Shown here: piece after piece, positions 18,104-25,584 of the stretch
How positions within the stretch are numbered: the stretch's first letter is position 1
Layout: each line of letters starts with the position of its first letter
Source of the DNA: Geodermatophilus sp. TF02-6
GTDB taxonomy: Bacteria; Actinomycetota; Actinomycetes; Mycobacteriales; Geodermatophilaceae
DNA: 64,000 bases
Assembly: GCF_003319115.1 (NCBI RefSeq)
Contig: NZ_QOHF01000008.1
Location: 62,001-126,000 of the forward strand
Reading direction: 5' to 3'
The notes under the pieces: generated by a model
Told to the model about the DNA's origin: nothing
The model's database searches: none
Seen by the model: only the letters and a program-made list of their open reading frames with translations
Made by a program: the position numbers and the translations under genes

Positions 18104-19285
18104 ATGCGCGCAGTGACCTGGCACGGCCGAGCCGACGTCCGGGTGGACACCGTCCCCGACCCGACGATCCAGGAGCCGACCGACGTGGTCGTCGAGGTCA
18201 CGTCGAGCGGCATCTGCGGCTCGGACCTGCACCTCATCGAGGTCATGGCGCCGTTCATGAGCGTCGGCGACGTCATGGGGCACGAGCCGATGGGCATCGT
18301 CCGCGAGGTCGGCCGGGAGGTCACCGCGGTCGAGCCCGGCGACCGGGTCGTCGTCCCGTTCAACATCTCCTGCGGCACCTGCTGGATGTGCTCGCAGGGC
18401 CTGCAGTCGCAGTGCGAGACCACGCAGAACCGCGACCAGGGCTTCGGCGCCTCGCTGTTCGGCTACACCAAGCTCTACGGGCAGGTGCCCGGCGGCCAGG
18501 CCGAGTACCTGCGGGTGCCGTTCGGCAACACGCTGCCCGTCAAGGTCCCCGACGGCCTGCCCGACGACCGGTTCGTCTACCTCTCCGACGTGCTGCCCAC
18601 CGCGTGGCAGGCCGTCCAGTACGCGGCCGTCCCGCCCGGCGGCACGCTGCTGGTGCTCGGCCTCGGCCCGATCGGTGACATGTGCACCCGCATCGCCCAC
18701 CACCTGGGCATCGAGAACGTGTACGCCTCCGAGATGGTCCCGGAGCGAATCGCCCGGGCGGCCGCCCGTGGCACGCACGTCATCCGGACGACGAAGAAGG
18801 ACGACGTCGTGCGCGCCATCCAGGACGCGACCGACGGCCGCGGCGCCGACGCGGTCATCGACGCCGTCGGCATGGAGGCGCACGGCTCCCCGGTGGCCTG
18901 GGCCGCGCAGAAGGCCAGCGCGCTGGTGCCCGACGTGATCATGGAGCGGGTCATGCAGGTGGCCGGTGTCGACCGGCTGGCCGCACTGAACACCGCGATC
19001 GACGCGGTCCGCCGCGGCGGCACGATCTCGCTGTCCGGGGTCTACGGCGGCGCCACCGACCCGCTGCCGCTCATGCGGATGTTCGACAAGCAGATCCAGC
19101 TGCGCATGGGCCAGGCCAACGTGTGGCGCTGGGTACCCGACATCCTGCCGATCCTGACCGAGGGCGACCCGCTGGGCGTCGACGACTTCGCCACGCACCA
19201 CGTGCCCCTGGAGCAGGCGCCCCAGGCGTACGCGGACTTCCGGGAGAAGAAGGACGGCGCGGTCAAGGTGCTGCTCCAGCCCTGA
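18104..19285 (+). CDS. Zinc-dependent alcohol dehydrogenase (threonine/formaldehyde dehydrogenase-like MDR)
   Basis: This 393-residue medium-chain dehydrogenase has the catalytic zinc ligands Cys (ICGSDLH), Glu/His (MGHEPMG) and the structural zinc cysteines SCGTCWMCSQGLQSQC. The nucleotide-binding loop LGLGPIGDMCTR has GxGxxG. The long insert resembles glutathione-independent formaldehyde dehydrogenase-like MDRs. The start ATG has GAGGAG 11 bases upstream. The nearby aldo/keto reductase suggests a shared redox detoxification role, but a strong terminator lies between them. Confidence 0.88.
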   Translation: MRAVTWHGRADVRVDTVPDPTIQEPTDVVVEVTSSGICGSDLHLIEVMAPFMSVGDVMGHEPMGIVREVGREVTAVEPGDRVVVPFNISCGTCWMCSQGLQSQCETTQNRDQGFGASLFGYTKLYGQVPGGQAEYLRVPFGNTLPVKVPDGLPDDRFVYLSDVLPTAWQAVQYAAVPPGGTLLVLGLGPIGDMCTRIAHHLGIENVYASEMVPERIARAAARGTHVIRTTKKDDVVRAIQDATDGRGADAVIDAVGMEAHGSPVAWAAQKASALVPDVIMERVMQVAGVDRLAALNTAIDAVRRGGTISLSGVYGGATDPLPLMRMFDKQIQLRMGQANVWRWVPDILPILTEGDPLGVDDFATHHVPLEQAPQAYADFREKKDGAVKVLLQP

Positions 19286-19293
19286 CCCGGGAG

Positions 19294-19334
19294 CGCGTCC
19301 GGCCGGGAGCTGCCCGGTCCCCCGGCCGGACGCG
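19294..19334 (+). terminator. 14-bp perfect hairpin after the alcohol dehydrogenase
   Basis: CGCGTCCGGCCGGG at 19294-19307 pairs perfectly with CCCGGCCGGACGCG at 19321-19334 around a 13-base loop. It begins 9 bases after the dehydrogenase stop. There is no T run, as is common in high-G+C actinobacteria. Confidence 0.75.
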
Positions 19335-19387
19335 GAGGTGGGCGGGTGCACCGCCTGACCCGGCGGTCTCCGGGGTAGGGGCCGGTC

Positions 19388-20278
19388 ATGACGATCACCG
19401 CGGAGCGGTCCGGACAGTTCACCCTCGGCGACCGGTCGGTGAACCGGCTGGGTTACGGCGCCATGCAGCTCGCCGGGCCGGGCATCATGGGCCCTCCGGC
19501 CGACCGGGACGCCGCCGTCGCCGTGCTGCGCCGGGCGGTCGAGCTGGGCGTCGACCACATCGACACCAGCGACTACTACGGCCCGCACGTCACCAACGAG
19601 ATCATCCGCGAGGCGCTGCACCCCTACCCCGAGGACCTGGTGATCGTCACCAAGGTCGGGGCCCGGCGGACGCCGGACGGCGGCTGGCCCGAGGCGCTCT
19701 CCCCGGGCGAGCTGCGCTCCGCCGTGGAGGACAACCTGCGCACCCTCGGCCTGGACGTGGTGGACGTGGTCAACCTGCGGATGCCCGGGTTCTCCGAGCC
19801 GGTGGAGGGGTCGCTGGCCGAGCCGTTCGAGGCGCTGGCGGCGATGCAGGAGGAGGGGCTGATCCGCCACCTCGGGGTGAGCAACGTGACGACGCAGCAG
19901 CTGGCCGAGGCGCGGTCGATCGCCCGCGTGGTGTGCGTGCAGAACCACTACAACCTGGTCCACCGCGACGACGACCCCCTGGTCGACGCGCTCGCCCGCG
20001 AGGGCGTCCCCTACGTGCCCTACTTCCCGCTCGGCGGCTTCACCCCGCTGCAGTCCGCGGCGCTGGAGACGGTGGCCCGCCGGCTGGAGACGACGCCGAT
20101 GCAGGTGGCGCTGGCCTGGTTGCTGGCCCGCAGCCCGAACCTGCTGGTCATCCCGGGCACGTCGTCGGTGGCCCACCTGGAGGAGAACCTCCAGGCCGCC
20201 GCCCGGGTGCTGGGTCCGGTCGAGCTGCAGGAACTGGACCGGATCGGCGGCACCGGGGAGCCCGACGTCGACCTCTGA
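19388..20278 (+). CDS. Aldo/keto reductase (IolS/YdhF-like)
   Basis: This 296-residue TIM-barrel oxidoreductase has the catalytic tetrad in sight: Asp and Tyr in DHIDTSDYYG, Lys in VIVTKVG, and His replaced in the usual place by Asn/Leu context (VVNLRMPG instead of the common LHRxD). It uses NADPH; VIPGTSSVAHLEEN is the cofactor-binding end. The absence of the active-site His of the tetrad is shared with some AKR subgroups and is worth noting. It is monocistronic, between two hairpins. Confidence 0.88.
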   Translation: MTITAERSGQFTLGDRSVNRLGYGAMQLAGPGIMGPPADRDAAVAVLRRAVELGVDHIDTSDYYGPHVTNEIIREALHPYPEDLVIVTKVGARRTPDGGWPEALSPGELRSAVEDNLRTLGLDVVDVVNLRMPGFSEPVEGSLAEPFEALAAMQEEGLIRHLGVSNVTTQQLAEARSIARVVCVQNHYNLVHRDDDPLVDALAREGVPYVPYFPLGGFTPLQSAALETVARRLETTPMQVALAWLLARSPNLLVIPGTSSVAHLEENLQAAARVLGPVELQELDRIGGTGEPDVDL

Positions 20279-20284
20279 CCGGCC

Positions 20285-20311
20285 GGCCGGCGGGTGCAGC
20301 GCCCGCCGGCC
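20285..20311 (+). terminator. 10-bp hairpin after the aldo/keto reductase
   Basis: GGCCGGCGGG (20285-20294) and CCCGCCGGCC (20302-20311) are perfect complements with a 7-base loop, starting 7 bases after the reductase stop. Confidence 0.65.
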
Positions 20312-20479
20312 ACCGGTGCGCCGCGGGGCTACCCGACCTCCCGGGTGCACTGCCACCCGGACGACCCGGCGTTCACCGACGCGCTGCCGGGACTGCTGCG
20401 CCGGCGGTGGGCCGCTCCGGTGACCCGCGAGGTGCTGCGCCGGCTCCCGGTCGGCTTCGGGAACCTGCCGTCCTGGGCG

Positions 20480-20956
20480 TCACCTCCGCTCACCGCCGTC
20501 CACCGGCCCGGCGCCGCGCGGCGACGCGGCGGTCCGGGCGGGTGCGGCGGCTCGCGGTCGGTCGGCGGCCCGTCCGGCCAGCGCGCGGGCCGCCGCGGCG
20601 TCGGCCTCGTCGAACCCGACGGCACCGACGGTGCCGTGCTGCGCGACCTGCCCGTCGATCCAGCGGCGGTGCGCCTCCCACGCCGACTGGCGCGAGGTCC
20701 CGAGGGCCTGCCCGACCTCGGCCCAGGAGGCTCCGGCGGCGCGCGCCGTCCGGATCGTCAGCTGCCTCCCCTGCCCGGCCTTGCGGGCCACCACCTCGCC
20801 GAGCGCCAGCAGCTCCAGCGCCTCCGCGCGGGTCAGCGGGCGGGGCCCCGCCGGGTCGTCGGGGGCGGCCAGCGAGTCGCGCGTGCGCAGCTCCTCGTAC
20901 CGCCGGACGGCGGTGGAGAGGGTGTGCTCCCGGTCCAGGGTGTCGACGTCGACCAT
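20480..20956 (-). CDS. Small HTH-type DNA-binding protein
   Basis: This is a 158-residue protein with no enzyme motif. A helix-turn-helix lies at about 70-105 (ARAAGASWAEVGQALGTSRQSAWEAHRRW), with the ASWAEVGQALG-SRQSAW pattern common in short actinobacterial DNA-binding proteins. The N-terminal half is acidic and helical, and the C-terminus is Ala/Pro/Arg rich and probably unstructured. A perfect 12-bp inverted repeat sits 12 bases before its start codon and is a good candidate for autoregulation. Confidence 0.75.
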   Translation of the reverse strand: MVDVDTLDREHTLSTAVRRYEELRTRDSLAAPDDPAGPRPLTRAEALELLALGEVVARKAGQGRQLTIRTARAAGASWAEVGQALGTSRQSAWEAHRRWIDGQVAQHGTVGAVGFDEADAAAARALAGRAADRPRAAAPARTAASPRGAGPVDGGERR

Positions 20957-20967
20957 GTCCCAGCATC

Positions 20968-21002
20968 TGTCAGGTCACCCTGACTGTCAAGGTGACCTGA
21001 CA
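20968..21002 (-). promoter_or_regulatory. Operator-like palindrome upstream of the HTH gene
   Basis: TGTCAGGTCACC at 20968-20979 and GGTGACCTGACA at 20991-21002 are perfect complements. A third half-site, TGAC-TGTCA, lies in the 11-base centre. It lies directly upstream of the start at 20956, where a repressor would block transcription or initiation. Confidence 0.65.
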
Positions 21003-21005
21003 TCT

Positions 21006-21087
21006 CCCGCGGTGATCATGGGATCGTTGCCGGCGACACGGTGGGACGCGCCGAGATCGGCTGCCACAACCCCATGATCACCGCGGG
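21006..21087. repeat. Palindromic repeat family 2, copy 2 (17-bp perfect arms)
   Basis: CCCGCGGTGATCATGGG (21006-21022) pairs perfectly with CCCATGATCACCGCGGG (21071-21087). The loop GTTGCCGGCGACACGGTGGG matches the reverse complement of the loop in the 15537 copy, so the two are the same element in opposite orientation. It lies between divergent genes. Confidence 0.85.
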
Positions 21088-21276
21088 CAGACGGGCAGGG
21101 GCAGACGGGCAGGCGGGCGGGCGGGAGCGGGCCGGGATCCGCAGGTGGGCCGCGGGCTGGGGCTGGTGGGGCGGCTGGGGAGCACCCCGGCGGGTCGGAC
21201 GGCGGGTCCGGAGACGGAGCCGACAGGCCCGTACGGTCCCGGCCCGGACCCCGTCAGCACACGAAGGAGCCTCCCC

Positions 21277-22116
21277 GTGTCCCATCCCCCGCAGGCGCCG
21301 TACCAGGCCTACGCGCCGGTCCCCCCGAACGAGCCGCCCAGGAAGGGCTCCGGGCTCGCCATCGCGTCGATGGTGCTGGGCATCGTCGCGCTGTTGCTGA
21401 GCTGGGTGCCGGTCATCAACAACCTCGCCGCCGTCCTGGCCCTGGTCGGCCTCGGGCTCGGCATCCCGGCACTGCTGCGCGCCCGCCGCGGCACGCACGG
21501 CGGCAAGGGCATGGCGATCACCGGGCTCGTCACCTCGGTGCTCGCCCTCGTGCTCGTCGTCGTGACGCAGGTCTTCTACTCCAAGGTCGTCGACGAGGTG
21601 CAGCGCAGCCTCGACGAGCAGACCGGCAGCGCACCGTCGGCCACCGGGGCCCCGGAGCCGGCCGGGTCGACGACGGGGACCGCGTCCGCCCCGGCGGCGG
21701 AGGTCGTGCCCCTCGGGACCCCGGCGCAGGTCGGCGACTACCAGGTCACCGTGGACTCGGTGCAGCTCGACGGCAACGCGACCGTGGCCGACGCCAACCC
21801 GTTCAACGAGCCGCCGACCGGCCGGTACGTGATCACCCAGCTGACCGCCACCTACACGGGCAGCGAGGAGGGCAGCCCCGGTTGGGACCTGACCGCGGTG
21901 TTCCACGGTTCGGACGCCCGCCAGTACAGCGACGCCGACTGCACGGCCACGCTCCCGGACGACGCGGTGGACGCGCCCACCCTCAACCCGGGTGGCACGG
22001 ACACCTTCCAGTTCTGCATGGACGTGCCGCCGGCCGCCATCGAGGGCGGGCAGCTGTCGGTCGAGCCGACGGTGGGCTTCGACGCCGACGCGCGCGTCTA
22101 CTACGCCCTCCGGTAG
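21277..22116 (+). CDS. DUF4190/DUF4352 membrane-anchored protein
   Basis: The protein has about 279 residues from the GTG at 21277 (AAGGAG upstream). A Pro-rich cytosolic N-terminus is followed by two membrane helices of the DUF4190 type (GLAIASMVLGIVALLLSW and AITGLVTSVLALVLVVV). A Ser/Thr/Pro linker then leads to an extracytoplasmic DUF4352-like immunoglobulin fold (VGDYQVTVDSVQLDGNATV). Such proteins are thought to be surface or lipoprotein-like sensors or stabilisers; the function is unknown. A hairpin follows the stop. Confidence 0.8.
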   Translation: MSHPPQAPYQAYAPVPPNEPPRKGSGLAIASMVLGIVALLLSWVPVINNLAAVLALVGLGLGIPALLRARRGTHGGKGMAITGLVTSVLALVLVVVTQVFYSKVVDEVQRSLDEQTGSAPSATGAPEPAGSTTGTASAPAAEVVPLGTPAQVGDYQVTVDSVQLDGNATVADANPFNEPPTGRYVITQLTATYTGSEEGSPGWDLTAVFHGSDARQYSDADCTATLPDDAVDAPTLNPGGTDTFQFCMDVPPAAIEGGQLSVEPTVGFDADARVYYALR

Positions 22117-22127
22117 GCGGGCCGCGC

Positions 22128-22153
22128 GACCGCGCCGTCCGGTCGGCGCGGTC
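22128..22153. terminator. Convergent hairpin terminator
   Basis: GACCGCGCCG (22128-22137) and CGGCGCGGTC (22144-22153) are perfect complements with loop TCCGGT. It lies between the convergent DUF4190 gene and the small three-helix gene and could serve both. Confidence 0.7.
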
Positions 22154-22173
22154 GTCCCGGCACACCCGGCCGC

Positions 22174-22365
22174 TCAGCCGACCGACTGCAGCCGCTCCCG
22201 GGCGAGACGCTCGACCAGCTCGGGCAGCGCCGGGGCCGGCACCCCGCTGAGGTCGCGCCGGCAGCCGCGCACCACGGTGCCGATCACCTGGGGACGCAGC
22301 CGGGCCCGGAACTCGTCGGCGAGACGGGCGACGGCCTGGTCGACGACGGGGTCGTCGGTCGTCAT
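22174..22365 (-). CDS. Three-helix bundle dimerisation domain protein (63 aa)
   Basis: This 63-residue, all-helical protein resembles the small dimerisation module found free-standing or at the N-terminus of actinobacterial arsenate reductases and phosphatases (DPVVDQAVARLADEFRARL, then a Val-Pro-Leu-rich third helix). It has no catalytic residues. It is divergent from the DosR-type fusion gene. A second DosR-like box at 22451-22470 points towards it, so it may be co-induced. Confidence 0.65.
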   Translation of the reverse strand: MTTDDPVVDQAVARLADEFRARLRPQVIGTVVRGCRRDLSGVPAPALPELVERLARERLQSVG

Positions 22366-22450
22366 GCGGGAGCCCCTCCGTGCGGGGATGCCGTGGGCGG
22401 AGGACGCCGGTGGGCGTCGGTCCCTCCACCGTGGCGTGCGCCGGCTCCGT

Positions 22451-22521
22451 GGACCAGGGCCCTAGGTCACGGCGGCAACCTCCCGTTGCCGGATTTCCGG
22501 GCGGCCCGGGACCAAGGTCCC
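22451..22521. promoter_or_regulatory. Two DosR/DevR-like boxes between divergent genes
   Basis: The palindrome GGGACCAAGGTCCC at 22508-22521 matches the centre of the known DosR consensus (GGGACTWWAGTCCC) with few changes. A second, weaker box reads GTGACCTAGGGCCCTGGTCC on the minus strand at 22451-22470. The first is about 50 bases before the start of the phosphoribosyltransferase-hydrolase gene. The second is about 86 bases before the three-helix gene. Confidence 0.6.
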
Positions 22522-22573
22522 CTGTCCCCACCGTCCCCGGTCGCCGAGCATGGCCGGCGGGGAGGTGGGGCGC

Positions 22574-23905
22574 GTGCCGTTCCAGGACCGCAGGGACGCC
22601 GGCCGGCAGCTGGGCCGCCGGCTGGCGCCGATGGCCGGCCGCGACGTCGTCGTGCTGGGCCTGCCCCGCGGCGGGGTGCCCGTCGCCGCGGAGGTCGCCC
22701 GCGCGCTCGGGGCGCCCCTCGACGTCGTCCTGGTGCGCAAGCTGGGCCTGCCGCGGCGTCCCGAGCTGGCCATGGGGGCGGTCGGGGAGGACGGCGTGAC
22801 CGTGGTCAACGACGACGTGCTGCGGATCGGCCGGGTCGAGGAGGCGACGTTCACCGAGGCGGAGCGCCGGGAGCGGGCCGAGCTGGAGCGACGGGCCCGG
22901 CACTTCCGGGGGGACCGCTCCCGGGTCCCGCTCGAGGGGCGGACGGCGGTCGTGGTGGACGACGGGATCGCGACCGGCGCCACCGCGCGGGCGGCCTGCG
23001 CCGTGGTCCGGGCGCACGGGGCGGCGCGGGTGGTGCTGGCCGCCCCGGTCGGGTCCCCCACCGCGGTCCGCGAGATCGCCCCGGAGGTCGACGAGCTGGT
23101 GTGCCTGGAGACCCCGGACCGGTTCACCGCGGTCGGGCAGGCCTACGCCGACTTCCGGCCGACCGACGACGAGGAGGTCCTCGAGCTGCTGCGCCGCCCC
23201 GCGCCGCTCCCGGCGGGGACCTGCGCCCCGCGGGACGAGGAGGTGGCCGTCGACGCCCCACCGGTGCGCCTGCCCGGGCACCTGACCGTGCCCGAGCACG
23301 CCGTCGGCGTCGTCGTGTTCGCCCACGGCAGCGGCAGCAGCCGGCACAGCCCCCGCAACCGGTTCGTGGCGCAGGTGCTGCAGCGGGCCGGGTTGGCCAC
23401 CGTGCTGGTCGACCTGCTGACCCCGCAGGAGGAGGCCGACCGCGGCAACGTCTTCGACGTCGAGCTCCTGGCGGGGCGCCTGACCGCGGTCGCCCGCTGG
23501 CTGCGCTCCGACCCCGGCTGCGGCGCCCTGCCGCTCGGCTGCTTCGGCGCCAGCACCGGCGCGGCGGCGGCGCTGACGACCGCGGCCCGCGGGGACGACG
23601 TGCGCGCGGTCGTCTCCCGCGGCGGGCGGCCCGACCTCGCCGGACCCGCGCTGGCCGACGTCCGGGCGCCCACGCTGCTGGTCGTGGGCGGGCACGACGA
23701 GCAGGTGCTGGAGCTCAACCGGCAGGCGCAGGCCCGGCTGCGGTGCGAGAACCGGCTGGCCGTCGTCCCCGGGGCCACGCACCTGTTCGAGGAGCCGGGC
23801 ACGCTGGAGGCCGCCGCCGAGCTGGCCCGGGACTGGTTCGCCACGCACCTGTCCACTCCGCACGGGGGCTGGGCGCCGGCCTCCGGGGATCAGCCCGCGC
23901 AGTAG
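22574..23905 (+). CDS. Phosphoribosyltransferase-dienelactone hydrolase fusion (Rv0571c-like)
   Basis: This is a two-domain protein of 443 residues. Residues 1-205 are a type I phosphoribosyltransferase with the PRPP loop VVVDDGIATGATARA. Residues 230-430 are an alpha/beta hydrolase with VVVFAHGSGSSRHSPRN (oxyanion region), nucleophile Ser in GCFGASTGAAAAL, and Asp/His in VGGHDEQV and GATHLF. The same fusion, of similar length, is Rv0571c, a DosR-regulon gene of M. tuberculosis. The GTG at 22574 is chosen for its GGGGAGG ribosome site. The molecular function of the fusion is not known. Confidence 0.88.
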   Translation: MPFQDRRDAGRQLGRRLAPMAGRDVVVLGLPRGGVPVAAEVARALGAPLDVVLVRKLGLPRRPELAMGAVGEDGVTVVNDDVLRIGRVEEATFTEAERRERAELERRARHFRGDRSRVPLEGRTAVVVDDGIATGATARAACAVVRAHGAARVVLAAPVGSPTAVREIAPEVDELVCLETPDRFTAVGQAYADFRPTDDEEVLELLRRPAPLPAGTCAPRDEEVAVDAPPVRLPGHLTVPEHAVGVVVFAHGSGSSRHSPRNRFVAQVLQRAGLATVLVDLLTPQEEADRGNVFDVELLAGRLTAVARWLRSDPGCGALPLGCFGASTGAAAALTTAARGDDVRAVVSRGGRPDLAGPALADVRAPTLLVVGGHDEQVLELNRQAQARLRCENRLAVVPGATHLFEEPGTLEAAAELARDWFATHLSTPHGGWAPASGDQPAQ

Positions 23906-24315
23906 GCGTTGTCACCCGCGCGCGTCGCCGCGACGGCGTCGCGCACCAGCGCGGTCAGCTCGGCCTGGTCGACCCGGTCCAGCGAGGTGAACCGGATGCA
24001 GCTCTTGCCGCAGGACACCCGGCCCAGCCGGTCGGCGCGGACCTCGGGCAGGTACTGCCCGTCGACCACCGCGCAGACGTACAGCGACAGGTGCCGCTTC
24101 TGCGCGGCGAGCGCGATCAGCGGCCACGTCGTGGCCTGCGTCGCCGACCTCGGCCGGTACGGCATCAGGCCGTAGCCCAGCACCCGGCCGGAGCCGGCGG
24201 CGACCAGCTGCCGGTCGATGCCGGGGGCCGCGGCCGTGACCAGCGCGTCGGCCCGGCGCAGCTCCTCCTCGCGCGGACCCGCCGCGGCGAACCATGCCTC
24301 GATCTCGTCGTCCAC
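23890..24315 (-). CDS. DUF1801 (YdhG-like) domain protein
   Basis: This 141-residue soluble protein has the DUF1801 fold pattern VLGYGLMPYRPRSAT, then TTWPLIALAAQKRHLSLYVC, and the conserved cysteine pair VSCGKSCIRFTSL. Proteins of this family resemble the frataxin-like/YdhG domain and have no defined activity. It converges on, and overlaps by 16 bases, the end of the Rv0571c-like gene. A family-3 repeat lies upstream. Confidence 0.8.
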   Translation of the reverse strand: MDDEIEAWFAAAGPREEELRRADALVTAAAPGIDRQLVAAGSGRVLGYGLMPYRPRSATQATTWPLIALAAQKRHLSLYVCAVVDGQYLPEVRADRLGRVSCGKSCIRFTSLDRVDQAELTALVRDAVAATRAGDNAYCAG

Positions 24316-24349
24316 GACCCCTCCTCAGGTGACGTACTGGAGCGGCCCC

Positions 24350-24467
24350 CGAGCTCCAATGGCCCCCTTGCAGGTAGAAGGACCCCGTCCTCCCCGCCCC
24401 TCGCAAGCTCGGGGCGGTGCCCTGGACGGGGCCAGGCGCGAGCGGTGGGGGGCAAGGGGGTCCTCTC
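24350..24467. repeat. G-rich intergenic repeat, family 3, copy 5
   Basis: TTGCAGGTAGAAGGACCCCG starts at 24368, a palindromic CCCTCGCAAGCTCGGGG-like centre lies near 24399-24416, and GTGGGGGGCAAGGGGGTCCT ends at the stop of the small gene at 24468. It has the same layout as copies 1 and 2. Confidence 0.65.
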
Positions 24468-24590
24468 TCAGCCCAGGGTGATCGACAGCACCGTCGCGCC
24501 CGCCGCGAGCAGGACGGCGAGCACGAGCACCGCGGCCACCAGCCGGCGGCGCCGCTGCGCTCCGCGGCCGCCGGCACCACCCATCCCCAT
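24468..24590 (-). CDS. Small single-pass membrane protein (40 aa)
   Basis: A 40-residue frame starts with ATG at 24590, only 13 bases after the stop of the upstream methyltransferase gene. A Gly/Arg-rich cytosolic start ending in four Arg (AQRRRR) is followed by one hydrophobic helix (LVAAVLVLAVLLAAGATVL). The positive-inside arrangement predicts an N-in orientation. The spacing suggests co-transcription with the methyltransferase. No family was recognised. Confidence 0.5.
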   Translation of the reverse strand: MGMGGAGGRGAQRRRRLVAAVLVLAVLLAAGATVLSITLG

Positions 24591-24603
24591 CACGGGCCGC
24601 ACG

Positions 24604-25203
24604 CTAGCGCCGGGGGACGACGGATCGGCTCCTCCGCCGTCCCCACAGGAGGGTGTCCAGCGCGGTGCCGGCCGGGGTCGCGCGGCGCACCTGCTCGAGC
24701 CGGTCGACGTCGAGCAGCTCGGCGACCGGAGCCAGGCGGACGGTGCCGTACAGGATCGCCGGGTCCTGCGGGCCGCCGACCCCGTGCGCGACGTTGTCCA
24801 CGTCGTGACCGAGGACGAGCAGCCGGCCGCCGGGACGCAGCCACCCGACGGCGCGGCGCAGCACGGCCGTGGTGTCGGCCTCCGGCAGGTGCAGGTAGGC
24901 CACCAGCACCAGGTCCAGCGAGTCCGGCGGCGCCGCCCAGGTGAGGACGTCGGCGGTCACCCAGGTCACCGCTTCGGCGCCCGGCCGGCTGCGGCCGCGG
25001 GCCAGCCCGGTCACCGAGAAGTCGACCGCGGTCACCTGCCAGCCGCGCCCGGCCAGCCACAGCGCGTGCCGCCCCTCCCCCGCCGCCAGGTCGACCGCCC
25101 GGCCCGGCGGCAGGTCGGTGAGCAGCTCGGCCACCAGCGTGTTCGGCTCGGCCGACCACTGCTGCCGCTCGGCGTAGCGCGCGTCCCAGTCCGCTGCCTG
25201 CAC
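24604..25203 (-). CDS. Class I SAM-dependent methyltransferase (TehB-like)
   Basis: This 199-residue methyltransferase has motif I AVDLAAGEGRHALWLAGRG, the acidic loop VDFSVTGL and motif IV LDLVLVAYLHLP. The start DWDARYAERQQWSAEPN is typical of tellurite-resistance TehB-like or thiopurine-type small methyltransferases in actinobacteria. The GTG at 25203 is used; the upstream extension to 25323 is an artefact overlapping the broken acetyltransferase. Substrate unknown. Confidence 0.85.
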   Translation of the reverse strand: MQAADWDARYAERQQWSAEPNTLVAELLTDLPPGRAVDLAAGEGRHALWLAGRGWQVTAVDFSVTGLARGRSRPGAEAVTWVTADVLTWAAPPDSLDLVLVAYLHLPEADTTAVLRRAVGWLRPGGRLLVLGHDVDNVAHGVGGPQDPAILYGTVRLAPVAELLDVDRLEQVRRATPAGTALDTLLWGRRRSRSVVPRR

Positions 25204-25268
25204 GGGCGCAGTCTGCCAACGCCGGAGGGGACCGGGGTGCGCGCCGGCCCGCCCGGCAGCAGGGTGGA

Positions 25269-25548
25269 CCGGGTGGGACCCGGTGCACGAGCGGGTGCTG
25301 ACGACCGATCCGCGACGCAGCATGGGCGCGGCCTACGTCGTCGACCCGGACTGCTGGGGGCGCGGCTACGGGCGTGCGGCGCTGCGGGCGCTGGTCGACG
25401 CCCCCGAGACCGCGGACGTCGAGCAGTTCGTCCTCGGCATCGAGCCGGACAACACGCCAGCCTGCGCGCCGCCGCCGCTGCGGGGTTCACGGCGCTGACC
25501 ACCGAGCCCGACGCCGAGCACGTCGTCTACGTCCACCTGGTCCGCTGA
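25269..25548 (+). pseudogene. Frameshifted, 5'-truncated GNAT acetyltransferase
   Basis: One frame gives WGRGYGRAALRALVDA, the acetyl-CoA loop, and then VLGIEPDNT. At about 25455 the match moves to another frame, SLRAAAAAGFTALTTEPDAE, ending HVVYVHLVR and TGA. Restoring a single G in AACACGCCAG rebuilds the usual GNAT ending (DNTASLRAA). The N-terminal half of the domain is also missing, so the gene is dead. Confidence 0.75.
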
Positions 25549-25584
25549 TCCCCGGACGTCGTACCGACCTGCCACAGTCGGCCC

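Noticed and set aside
16916-20356. Minus-strand open frame of 1146 codons from the CDF gene across the dehydrogenase and reductase
   Set aside because: It is a shadow frame with no domain; the real genes in this interval have clear motifs and starts.
20294-20480. Plus-strand fragment HPDDPAFTDALPGLLRRRW after the aldo/keto reductase
   Set aside because: It reads like coding sequence but no family was recognised and it has no start or stop of its own; it overlaps the end of the HTH gene.
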